64,000 nt of DNA from JAGOEY01 sp017997515. Lineage in GTDB: Bacteria; Pseudomonadota; Gammaproteobacteria; Burkholderiales; Burkholderiaceae_C. The DNA lies in NCBI GenBank assembly GCA_026314275.1, contig CP111109.1, forward strand, positions 2,356,001-2,420,000, read 5' to 3'. Below the pieces are notes generated by a model that worked only from the letters and a program-made list of their open reading frames with translations, was not told the DNA's origin and did not search any database. Both the position numbers and the translations under genes were made by a program. Below are positions 57,235 through 64,000 of the stretch, one piece after another (the stretch's first letter is position 1; each line of letters opens with the position of its first letter).

Positions 57235-58143
57235 ATGTCCCTCCCCACCCATGTGAATCTGATCGATGTCGGCCCGCGCGACGGCCTGCAGAACGAAAAA
57301 CAACCCGTGCCCGCCGACGTCAAGGTGGCGCTGGTGCACCGCCTGCAGGCCGCGGGCCTGCGTGAGATCGAGGTCACCAGTTACGTCAGCCCCAAGTGGG
57401 TGCCGCAGATGGCCGACAACCACGCGGTGATGGCGGGCATCCAGCGCCAGAGTGGCGTGCGCTACAGCGTACTCACACCCAATCTCAAAGGCTTTGAGGC
57501 GGCGGTGCTGGACCGGCCGGACGAGATCGTCGTCTTCGGCGCGGCCAGCGAGACCTTCAGCCAGAAAAACATCAACTGTTCCATCGCAGAGAGCATCGAC
57601 CGTTTCGCCCCTGTGGTGCAGGCCGCGCTGGCGGCAGGCATCCGCGTGCGGGGTGCCATGAGCTGCACCGTGGGCTGCCCGTACGAAGGTGAAATTGCCC
57701 CCGAGCGGGTGGCCTACCTGGCCGGGCTGATGAAGGGTATCGGTGTGCAGCGTGTGGACGTGGCCGACACGATTGGTGTGGGCACACCGCGCAAAGTGCA
57801 GCGCGCCATCGAAGTCACGCTGCAGCACTTTGCGGTGGGTGACGTGTCAGGCCACTTCCACGACACCTATGGCCAGGCGCTGTCGAACACGCTGGCTGCG
57901 CTGGAGCTGGGTGTCTGCAACTTTCAGTCCTCCGTGGCGGGCCTGGGCGGCTGCCCTTATGCCAAGGGCGCGACCGGCAACGTGGCCACCGAAGACGTGG
58001 TGTACATGCTGCACGGTATGGGCATCGAGACGGGCATTGATCTGGACGCGCTGATCGACGCCGGGGTGTACATCAGCCAGGCCCTGGGGCGTGACCCGCA
58101 TTCAAGGGTGTCCAAGGCGATCCGGACGAAACGCCTGGGTTGA
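57235..58143 (+). CDS. liuE: Hydroxymethylglutaryl-CoA lyase
   Basis: The start at 57235 (MSLPTHVNLIDVGPRDGLQN) with GAAGGAA before it gives 302 aa. The motif GPRDGLQNEKQPVP holds the metal-binding Asp and catalytic Arg, VGCPYEGEI is near 145, FHDTYGQAL provides a metal-binding His, and SSVAGLGGCPYAKGATGNVA near 230 contains the catalytic Cys. It cleaves HMG-CoA to acetyl-CoA and acetoacetate, the last step of the liu pathway. Confidence 0.95.
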   Translation: MSLPTHVNLIDVGPRDGLQNEKQPVPADVKVALVHRLQAAGLREIEVTSYVSPKWVPQMADNHAVMAGIQRQSGVRYSVLTPNLKGFEAAVLDRPDEIVVFGAASETFSQKNINCSIAESIDRFAPVVQAALAAGIRVRGAMSCTVGCPYEGEIAPERVAYLAGLMKGIGVQRVDVADTIGVGTPRKVQRAIEVTLQHFAVGDVSGHFHDTYGQALSNTLAALELGVCNFQSSVAGLGGCPYAKGATGNVATEDVVYMLHGMGIETGIDLDALIDAGVYISQALGRDPHSRVSKAIRTKRLG

Positions 58144-58144
58144 A

Positions 58145-58275
58145 ATGACACACCCCCAGTCTTCGCGGACTTTGTTCCGCTACGCCAACCCCCTCAAGGG
58201 GGCGGCACCAGTGGCCGGGCAAAGCCCGCTCCACGGTGCCCGCTGGCGTGGCCTGCTCCGCGGCCTTTGGATAGT
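58145..58275. repeat. Family B-related repeat, inverted orientation
   Basis: ACACCCCCAGTCTTCG, CCAACCCCCTCAAGGGGGCGG and GGCCGGGCAAAGCCC match the family B core in reverse. The outer ends differ from the 149-bp copies. It follows the liuE stop codon and includes a G5/C5 hairpin that may terminate the liu operon. Confidence 0.55.
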
Positions 58276-58348
58276 TTGGCACGCCGACGTGGCTTGCAAT
58301 GCCGTGGATACACTGCAGAGCCCCTTCTCATTTTCCTAGGCTTGACCC

Positions 58349-58876
58349 ATGTGCGGCGCAGAACTCCATTCTCTCCCTGACGGTGTGCAACGTGTGGCGC
58401 GTGTGCTGCAGGACAAAGCCCATCCCCACATGCCCGTGATGCTGGACGGCGCGGCGCGCACAGCGCAGCAGGCTGCGGATGCGCTGGGTATCGTGGTGGG
58501 GCAGATCGCCAAGAGCATCATCTTTCGCCGCAAGAGTGACGGTGCCGCCGTGCTGGTGGTCACGGCGGGTGACCACCGGGTGGACGAGAAGAAGGTGGAC
58601 GCGCTGGTGGGCAAGACGGGTCGGGCCGACGCTGATTTCGTGAAAGAAAAAACCGGCTTCTCGATTGGGGGTGTGTCGCCCGTGGGCCATGCCACCCCAC
58701 CCGTGACGCTGATCGACAGCAGCCTGTTCCGCTTTGAGGAAATCTGGGCCGCAGCGGGCCACCCGCATGGCGTGTTCCGGTTGCGGCCGCAGGACCTGGA
58801 GCGGTTGACCGGGGCACCAGTGGCCGATGTGGTGCAACTGCCTGTGCCAGTACCTGTCACGCCGTCAGAAGCATGA
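58349..58876 (+). CDS. YbaK-type aminoacyl-tRNA deacylase
   Basis: The 175-aa protein has the YbaK/ProX fold: TAQQAADALGIVVGQIAKSI (catalytic Lys region) near 38, FRRKSDGAAVLVVTAGDHRV near 60, and GFSIGGVSPVGHATPPVTLI near 103. Such proteins hydrolyse mischarged tRNA such as Cys-tRNA-Pro. The stop overlaps an ATG of the next frame. The start could be a few codons later. Confidence 0.88.
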   Translation: MCGAELHSLPDGVQRVARVLQDKAHPHMPVMLDGAARTAQQAADALGIVVGQIAKSIIFRRKSDGAAVLVVTAGDHRVDEKKVDALVGKTGRADADFVKEKTGFSIGGVSPVGHATPPVTLIDSSLFRFEEIWAAAGHPHGVFRLRPQDLERLTGAPVADVVQLPVPVPVTPSEA

Positions 58877-59148
58877 ATGCTTCCAAAATAATAGCTACCC
58901 GCGCACGAATGGTAAGCGCTACGGGCTGTTTTGACCATAATTTTGACGGTATCGTGCTGTCACCCTGCGTGTCGGTGTGCCGTATGACGCCCGACAAAAC
59001 CATGTGTGAAGGCTGCTTTCGCAGCCTGGAAGAAATCCGTGTGTGGTCAGGGGCCACCAGCGCCGAGCGCCGGGCCATCTGGCTGCGGCTGCTGCAGCGC
59101 GCGGAGGTTGCACCACCCGCAGTTTTGCAGGAGACCTCTGCGCCATGA
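58873..59148 (+). CDS. DUF1289 small Cys-rich protein
   Basis: The ATG at 58873 overlaps the YbaK stop and gives 91 aa, but the first ~27 residues are encoded by a family A repeat (about 58884-58930). An in-frame GTG at 58954 gives VLSPCVSVCRMTPDKTMCEG, the normal DUF1289 beginning. The domain has conserved CVSVC and MCEGCFRSLEEI cysteines, probably a metal site. Function is unknown. The gene overlaps the isomerase start by 4 bp. Confidence 0.82.
   Translation: MNASKIIATRARMVSATGCFDHNFDGIVLSPCVSVCRMTPDKTMCEGCFRSLEEIRVWSGATSAERRAIWLRLLQRAEVAPPAVLQETSAP
58884..58930. repeat. Family A repeat in the 5' end of the DUF1289 frame
   Basis: AATAATAGCTAC, GCGCACG, AGCGCTACGGGCTG and TTTTGACCATAA repeat the boxes of the copy at 370-430 (AATAGAGCTAC and CTGTTTTGACCACTAA). 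The palindrome is degenerate. Confidence 0.5.
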
Positions 59149-59795
59149 AACACATCACCTTCTACCTGGACTTCCTCTCGCCCTACACCTGGCTGGCCTT
59201 CGAGCGCCTGCCGCAGGCGCTGCAGGGCCTGAGCTACAGCGTGTCCTACCAGCCGGTGCTGCTGGGCGCACTGCTGCAGCACCACGGCCAGCGCGGTCCG
59301 GCCGAGATGCCACACAAGCGCGAGTGGACCTACCGCCAGGTGCTGTGGCTGGCGCACCAGCAGGGCACACCCTTGCAGATGCCGGTGGCCCACCCGTTCA
59401 ATCCGCTGCCCCTGCTGCGCCTGGCCTTTGCCTGCGTGGGTGAGGCGGCCCCGGACGGTATGCCCAACCGTTATGCCACCGGTACTATCCTGCGCCATGT
59501 CTGGCAGGGCGGGGGCGCCGATGCGCTGGACCCGGCACGCCTGCAGGCGCTGGTGGAGCAACTGCAGCCACCGCAGGCGCTCGACAGCGACGCGGTCAAG
59601 CAGCGCCTGCGCGCGTCCACCGACGCCGCGCTGGCGCTGGGGGTGTTTGGTGTGCCCGCCTTCCGTGTGGACGACCGCCTGTTCTGGGGGCAGGACGCCC
59701 TGCCCATGCTGCGTGCCTACCTGGCGGGTGACCCCTGGTTCGACGGGCCCGACTGGGACGCCGCTGCAAGCGTGGCGCAAGGCCTGCGGCGTTGA
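59145..59795 (+). CDS. 2-hydroxychromene-2-carboxylate isomerase-like (NahD/DsbA-fold)
   Basis: The 216-aa protein is a DsbA-fold GST-kappa/HCCA isomerase: ITFYLDFLSPYTWLAFERLP at the start with the conserved Ser-Pro-Tyr of the active site, HPFNPLPLLRLAFA near 85, and GVFGVPAFRVDDRLFWGQDA near 165-185. In naphthalene degradation the enzyme isomerises HCCA using glutathione; no such pathway is near, so the substrate is unknown. Confidence 0.87.
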   Translation: MKHITFYLDFLSPYTWLAFERLPQALQGLSYSVSYQPVLLGALLQHHGQRGPAEMPHKREWTYRQVLWLAHQQGTPLQMPVAHPFNPLPLLRLAFACVGEAAPDGMPNRYATGTILRHVWQGGGADALDPARLQALVEQLQPPQALDSDAVKQRLRASTDAALALGVFGVPAFRVDDRLFWGQDALPMLRAYLAGDPWFDGPDWDAAASVAQGLRR

Positions 59796-59827
59796 ATGGG
59801 GGCTGAGCCAACGATGCTCTGCCCACC

Positions 59828-61654
59828 ATGCCTAATGCCTTCAACTTCCAAGCCTCGCCTTTTGACTGCTTGAGCCCCGCCCAGCAGCAGCTGGTGCGCG
59901 ACCATGTGGACATCGCCTATTTCCGCGCCGACCAGGCGGTGCTGGACCTGGACGCCGCACCCACCCACCTGTTTGTCATCATCAAGGGCTTCGTCCAGCA
60001 GTTCGACGGCAGCGAGGTGGTGGCCACCTATGGCCCCGATGACTGCTTTGACGGCCGCGCGCTGGTGGCGGGCAAGGTCAGCAGCCGCTTCGTGGCCAGT
60101 GAGGAGGTGGTGGCCTACGCGCTGGAGAAGCAGGCCGTCAGCGAGCTGATCGCGGCCAACGCCACCTTTGGCGCGCTCCTGTTTGCCGACCTCTCGAACA
60201 AACTCAGTGCCTTGTCCGAGCGGCACAGCCAGCACGAGCTGCAGTCGCTGAGCATGGCGCGGGTGGACGAGGCCTTTGTGCGGCCCGCACACTGCGTGGA
60301 CGCCAGCACCGACATCGTCTCGGTGGTGCGCCTGTTCCAGGCCGAACGCACCGTGAACGTGCTGGTGCGCGACAGCCGCAGCACGCCGCCCCGTATGGGC
60401 ATCTTCACCGCCACCGCACTGCAGCGCGCCATCCTGCACGGCACCCCGCTCGACCAGCTGCCGGTGGGTGAGTTGGCCAATTTCAACCTGGTCACCGTGC
60501 GGCCATCCGACCCGGTGGGGGAGGCCCTGGCCGTGATGCTGCGCCACAAGGTGCACCGGGTGGTGGTGGCCGAAGGGGAGTACATCCACGGCATTCTGGA
60601 GACGCTGGATCTGTTCAGCTTCCTGTCCAACCATTCCTACCTCATCAGCCTGCAGATCCTCGACGCACAAGACCTGGCCGCCTTGCAGGCACCCGCCGCG
60701 CAGATCACCCGGCTGATTGGCCTGCTTCACCGGGGTGGCACACGTATCGACATGGTCGCGGCACAGGTGCGCGAGCTCAATAGCCGCCTGTTCGAACGGG
60801 CGTGGGCACTGGTGGCTCCGCCCGCACTGGTGGCCAACAGCTGCCTGTTTGTGATGGGCAGCGAAGGCCGGGGCGAGCAGTTGCTGAAGACCGACCAGGA
60901 CAACGCACTGGTGGTGCGCGACGGCTTTGAGTGCGACGACCTGCAGGCCATCTGCACCAGGTTTTCTGAAGCCCTGCAAAGTTTTGGTTACCCGCCGTGC
61001 CCCGGGCACATCATGCTCAGCAACCCGCAGTGGTGCCAGCCCGCCAGCGCCTTTGCACGGCAGGTGCGCGAATGGCTGGTGATGCCCACCCCGGCGTCGC
61101 TGATGAACCTGGCGATCTTCCTGGATGCCCACGCGGTCTGTGGCGACACCCGCCTGCTGGAGGAACTTCACAGCAACGTGGCCGGCATGCTGGTGGACAA
61201 CCAGGCGGTGCTGGCGCGGTTTGCCGCACCGATCAACAGCTTCGCCGAGGGTGGCAGCAGCTGGTGGGGCTGGTTGCTGTTGCCCGAGGGGCCGGACCAC
61301 ACCGCGCTGGACATCAAGAAGGCGGGCCTGTTCCCACTGGTGCACGGTGTGCGCAGCCTGGCGCTGGAGCATGGCGTGGCCGCCACCGGCACCGTGGAGC
61401 GTATCGACGCGCTGGTGGCGCAAGGGGTGCTCACTGCCGCGCAGGGCGCTGATCTGGCCCAGAGCCTGCACTTCTTCATGGGCCTGCGGCTCAAGGCGGG
61501 CCTGGCCGACCTGGCAGCGCACCGCGCGGTGTCGGGCGAGGTGGCGGTGGCGCGCCTGAACAGCCTTGACCGCGACCTGCTCAAGGACACCCTGGCCGTG
61601 GTGAAGCGTTTTCGCACGCAGCTGCAGCAGCGTTACCGGCTGGACGCGTTGTGA
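59828..61654 (+). CDS. cNMP-binding/CBS/DUF294 nucleotidyltransferase-like protein
   Basis: The 608-aa protein has a cyclic-nucleotide-binding-like domain (residues about 15-120), a CBS pair (about 150-285, with VRPSDPVGEALAVMLRHKVH), a DUF294 nucleotidyltransferase domain with MGSEGRGEQLLKTDQDNALV near 343-362 (GS-R-x-E-D-x-D catalytic pattern), and a DUF294 C-terminal helical domain. GlnD-like nucleotidyl transfer under energy-charge control is a family inference. It is coupled to the exonuclease gene by a 4-bp overlap. In related genomes this pair often accompanies acetate/solute symporters. Confidence 0.88.
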   Translation: MPNAFNFQASPFDCLSPAQQQLVRDHVDIAYFRADQAVLDLDAAPTHLFVIIKGFVQQFDGSEVVATYGPDDCFDGRALVAGKVSSRFVASEEVVAYALEKQAVSELIAANATFGALLFADLSNKLSALSERHSQHELQSLSMARVDEAFVRPAHCVDASTDIVSVVRLFQAERTVNVLVRDSRSTPPRMGIFTATALQRAILHGTPLDQLPVGELANFNLVTVRPSDPVGEALAVMLRHKVHRVVVAEGEYIHGILETLDLFSFLSNHSYLISLQILDAQDLAALQAPAAQITRLIGLLHRGGTRIDMVAAQVRELNSRLFERAWALVAPPALVANSCLFVMGSEGRGEQLLKTDQDNALVVRDGFECDDLQAICTRFSEALQSFGYPPCPGHIMLSNPQWCQPASAFARQVREWLVMPTPASLMNLAIFLDAHAVCGDTRLLEELHSNVAGMLVDNQAVLARFAAPINSFAEGGSSWWGWLLLPEGPDHTALDIKKAGLFPLVHGVRSLALEHGVAATGTVERIDALVAQGVLTAAQGADLAQSLHFFMGLRLKAGLADLAAHRAVSGEVAVARLNSLDRDLLKDTLAVVKRFRTQLQQRYRLDAL

Positions 61655-62301
61655 GTGTGTCACCGCGCTTCTGGTGGCACCGCCTGCAGCGGGCGTGGAT
61701 GCTGCAGCACCTGGCCGACACGCGCTACCGCTTTATGTGGGATACACCCCCGCCGGATGAATGGGTGGCGCTGGACTGCGAGACCACCGGCCTGAACACG
61801 CGCAGCGACGAGATCATCGCCATCAGTGCGGTGCGTATCCAGGGCGACCGCATCCTCACCAGCCAGCGCCTGGAGCTGTTGGTGCGCCCCGAGGGTGCCG
61901 TGCCTGCCGACAGCATCCGCGTGCACCGCCTGCGTGGGCAGGACGTGGCCGGGGGGCTGCCTGCGCAGGAGGCGGTGCAGCAACTGCTGCACTTCATCGG
62001 CAGCCGCCCGCTGGTGGGCTACTACCTGGAGTTCGACGTGGCCATGCTGAACCGGGTGCTGTTCCCCATGCTGGGGGTACGGTTGCCCCAGCCGCAGATC
62101 GAGGTGTCGGCGCTGTACTACGACTACAAGTTCCGCCAGCTCGACGCCCACCAGAAAGACCGCAGCATCGACCTGCGCTTCGCCACGCTGATGCACGACC
62201 TGGACCTGCCCGAGCGCGAGGCCCACAACGCCCTCAACGACGCGGTGATGGCCGCGCTGGCCTTCACCAAGCTGCGGCATCTGTTGGGGCTGTCACAGTA
62301 G
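61651..62301 (+). CDS. DEDDh 3'-5' exonuclease (DnaQ-like)
   Basis: A GTG at 61651 overlapping the previous stop gives 216 aa. The three exonuclease motifs are present: ExoI ALDCETTGLNTRSDEIIAIS near 35, ExoII LVGYYLEFDVAMLNRVL near 115 and ExoIII HNALNDAVMAALAF near 190 with the His-Asp of the DEDDh type. It may degrade DNA or RNA ends; its fixed pairing with the DUF294 protein suggests a regulatory role. It converges with the GNAT gene, whose stop overlaps its end by 9 bp. Confidence 0.88.
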   Translation: MSVSPRFWWHRLQRAWMLQHLADTRYRFMWDTPPPDEWVALDCETTGLNTRSDEIIAISAVRIQGDRILTSQRLELLVRPEGAVPADSIRVHRLRGQDVAGGLPAQEAVQQLLHFIGSRPLVGYYLEFDVAMLNRVLFPMLGVRLPQPQIEVSALYYDYKFRQLDAHQKDRSIDLRFATLMHDLDLPEREAHNALNDAVMAALAFTKLRHLLGLSQ

Positions 62302-64000
62302 TTTCACTGCCAGCCGGAAATCCGGGTCTTCATCGAAGTGTTTGATCTGGAAGCCCAGGTTGCGCATCAGCTTGAGCATGTTGCCGTTGTTCGCCAGGAT
62401 CAGGCCTTCGATCTGCGCCAGCCCCTTGTTGCGGGCGAATTCGATGATGGACAGCATCAGCCGCGAGCCCAGGCCCTGGCCCGCGAAGTCGTCGGCCACC
62501 AGCAGCGAGAACTCGCAGCTCTTGGTATCGGGGTTGGTCACGTAGCGCGACACACCAATGACCCGTTCGGTATCGATGAACGCACCGTCGGGGCCGGTCT
62601 TGCGTTCGCGGTGTACGGCCACCAGGGCCATCTCGCGGTCGTAGTCGATCAGGGTGAAGCGGGCCAGCATACGTGCGGGCAGCTCGGGCATGGACGAGAC
62701 GAAGCGGAAGTAGCGGCTCTCGGTTGACAAGCCCTTCACCAGCCCCTGCAGCATGCTGGCGTCGTCCGGGCGCACCGGGCGCACGGTGTAGACACCACCG
62801 CCGCGCAGCGGCCATTCCTGCTGGAAGTGGGACGGGTAGGGCAGGATGGGCAGGTGGCCGTAGTGCTGTCCATGTGCGGGCGCGGGCTGGATGACGATAC
62901 GTGCGTCCACCGCCAGCGCGCCCGACTCGTCGAGGATGATGGGGTTGATGTCCATCTCGCGCAGCTGGGGCAGCTCACACACCATCTCGGACACACGCAG
63001 CAGCACGTGCTCCAGCGCCGCCATGTCGATGGGCGGCGCGCCGCGCCACTCACCCAGCGTGGCAGCCACACGGGCACGCTGCACCAGGCTGCGTGCGAGG
63101 AACTGGTTGAGTGGTGGCATCTCCATGCTGCGGTCGCCGATGAGTTCGATCATGGTGCCGCCGGCGCCGAAGGTGATGACCGGGCCGAACAGGTCGTCGG
63201 TGACGAGGCCGATGTACAGCTCGCGGCCACGCCGCTGGGCCGACATGTTCTGCACCGTCACGCCGTTGATGCGTGCGTCGGGCCGCAGCTGCGCCACGGT
63301 CTTGACCATGTCGTTGTAGGTGTCGCGCACCTGCGTGGCGTTGGGGATGTTGAGCGCCACACCCTGCACGTCGGACTTGTGCGGAATGTCGGGTGAGTCG
63401 ATCTTCAGCGCGGACGGGTACCCCAGCTGGGTGGCGATCATCATCGCCTCGTTGGCGCTGCGGGCCAGGATGGTCTTGGTGACAGGGATGTGGAAGGCCG
63501 CCAGCAGAGCCTTGGACTCCAGCTCGGTGAGGATGTTGCGGCGCTCGGCCAGCACACTCTCGATCAGCAGGCGGGCACCCTCCACATCGGGCTTGGCCAG
63601 GTGGGACAGCGGTGGTGGTGTTTGCTGCAGCAGCTGCTGGTTCTCGTGGTGGGTGGCGATGTTGGAGAAGGCGTCCACCCCTGCCTCGGGTGTGCGGAAG
63701 GTGGGGATACCCGCCGCGTTGAGCAGGCTGCGCGCCTCGCCCACACTGGCCTCTCCCATCCAGCAGGTGAACAAGGGCTTACCCACCGACTTGTGTATCT
63801 GCACCAGGGCCTGCGCCACGCGGCTGGGATCGGCCCCAAGTTTGGGGGAGTAGATCACCAGGATGCCGTCGATGTTCGGCGCACGGCTGGCGGCCTCAAC
63901 GGCGGCGGTGAAGTGTTCGGGGGCGGCGTCTTCTGCCAGGTCGATCAGGTCTTTCAGCGACGCCTGAGGCGAGAGCTTGGGGGCGAGGGTGGCGATACCC
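62293..64000 (-). CDS. Pat-like acyl-CoA synthetase/GNAT protein acetyltransferase, C-terminal part
   Basis: The frame is open to the window edge, so the N-terminus with the CoA-binding domain is missing. Visible parts, in order, are a succinyl-CoA-ligase-like region, an ATP-grasp domain (LGYPSALKIDSPDIPHKSDV followed by GVALNI, then GPVITFGAGGTMIELIGDRS), and a C-terminal GNAT domain (GVSRYVTNPDTKSCEFSLLV, then DDFAGQGLGSRLMLSIIEFA). This architecture is that of Pat, which acetylates lysines of acetyl-CoA synthetase to control it. That role fits the acetyl-CoA-oriented neighbourhood but is inferred. Confidence 0.88.
   Translation of the reverse strand, partial: GIATLAPKLSPQASLKDLIDLAEDAAPEHFTAAVEAASRAPNIDGILVIYSPKLGADPSRVAQALVQIHKSVGKPLFTCWMGEASVGEARSLLNAAGIPTFRTPEAGVDAFSNIATHHENQQLLQQTPPPLSHLAKPDVEGARLLIESVLAERRNILTELESKALLAAFHIPVTKTILARSANEAMMIATQLGYPSALKIDSPDIPHKSDVQGVALNIPNATQVRDTYNDMVKTVAQLRPDARINGVTVQNMSAQRRGRELYIGLVTDDLFGPVITFGAGGTMIELIGDRSMEMPPLNQFLARSLVQRARVAATLGEWRGAPPIDMAALEHVLLRVSEMVCELPQLREMDINPIILDESGALAVDARIVIQPAPAHGQHYGHLPILPYPSHFQQEWPLRGGGVYTVRPVRPDDASMLQGLVKGLSTESRYFRFVSSMPELPARMLARFTLIDYDREMALVAVHRERKTGPDGAFIDTERVIGVSRYVTNPDTKSCEFSLLVADDFAGQGLGSRLMLSIIEFARNKGLAQIEGLILANNGNMLKLMRNLGFQIKHFDEDPDFRLAVKLL

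Overview
The window is a GC-rich chromosomal segment from a betaproteobacterium, most likely a Comamonadaceae close to Rhodoferax/Polaromonas. The evidence is the 16S sequence, the rRNA operon layout (16S, tRNA-Ile, tRNA-Ala, 23S, 5S), the gene families present, and short palindromic intergenic repeats of a kind I associate with that family. Gene identities are read from sequence motifs and family resemblance; no database search was possible.

Layout. Positions 1-378 hold the 3' end of a SlmA-type TetR regulator. Positions 436-9761 form a divergent sugar-acid catabolic locus. On the minus strand lie a GntR regulator, a TRAP transporter (DctP, DctQ, DctM), a UxaA-family dehydratase and an Ldh_2 dehydrogenase. 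On the plus strand lie two SDR dehydrogenases and a fumarylacetoacetase-family hydrolase. Together these fit a non-phosphorylative route (acid -> 2-keto-3-deoxy acid -> 2,4-diketo acid -> pyruvate plus a hydroxy acid). Positions 9929-18782 are a fatty acid beta-oxidation operon led by a TetR regulator under a 28-bp dyad. A DUF559 endonuclease-like gene sits inside this operon between inverted palindromic arms. Positions 18970-23913 carry a small conserved gene, a thioesterase, a phospholipase D lipoprotein and the ABC-F protein Uup.

Positions 24250-30107 are a complete rRNA operon with tandem promoters, processing stems and a terminator. Positions 30196-32290 hold a frameshifted MBL hydrolase, a LiuR-like MerR regulator and a thioesterase, with two 24-bp operators. 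Positions 32372-46186 contain carbonic anhydrase, AceK, an acetyl-CoA acetyltransferase, an SDR, an acyl-CoA dehydrogenase, a YchJ protein, a HAD phosphatase, a patatin lipoprotein, a YefM/YoeB toxin-antitoxin pair, a GST and a RIO-type kinase. That stretch ends in a four-gene cluster of a Cys-rich exported protein, LspA, DsbB and a DsbA-like protein.

Positions 46252-58143 are the leucine/isovalerate (liu) degradation cluster: an AraC regulator, isovaleryl-CoA dehydrogenase, an acyl-CoA synthetase, both methylcrotonyl-CoA carboxylase subunits, methylglutaconyl-CoA hydratase and HMG-CoA lyase. DinB, DUF4126 and GhrA-type genes are interspersed. Positions 58349-64000 hold YbaK, DUF1289, a NahD-like isomerase, a cNMP/CBS/DUF294 protein with an exonuclease, and the C-terminal part of a Pat-like acyl-CoA synthetase/GNAT protein.

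The window is mostly core carbon metabolism. The accessory signal lies in four small-repeat families, two homopolymer-associated frame problems, well-formed operators, the DUF559/palindrome module and the Cys-rich/LspA/Dsb cluster.
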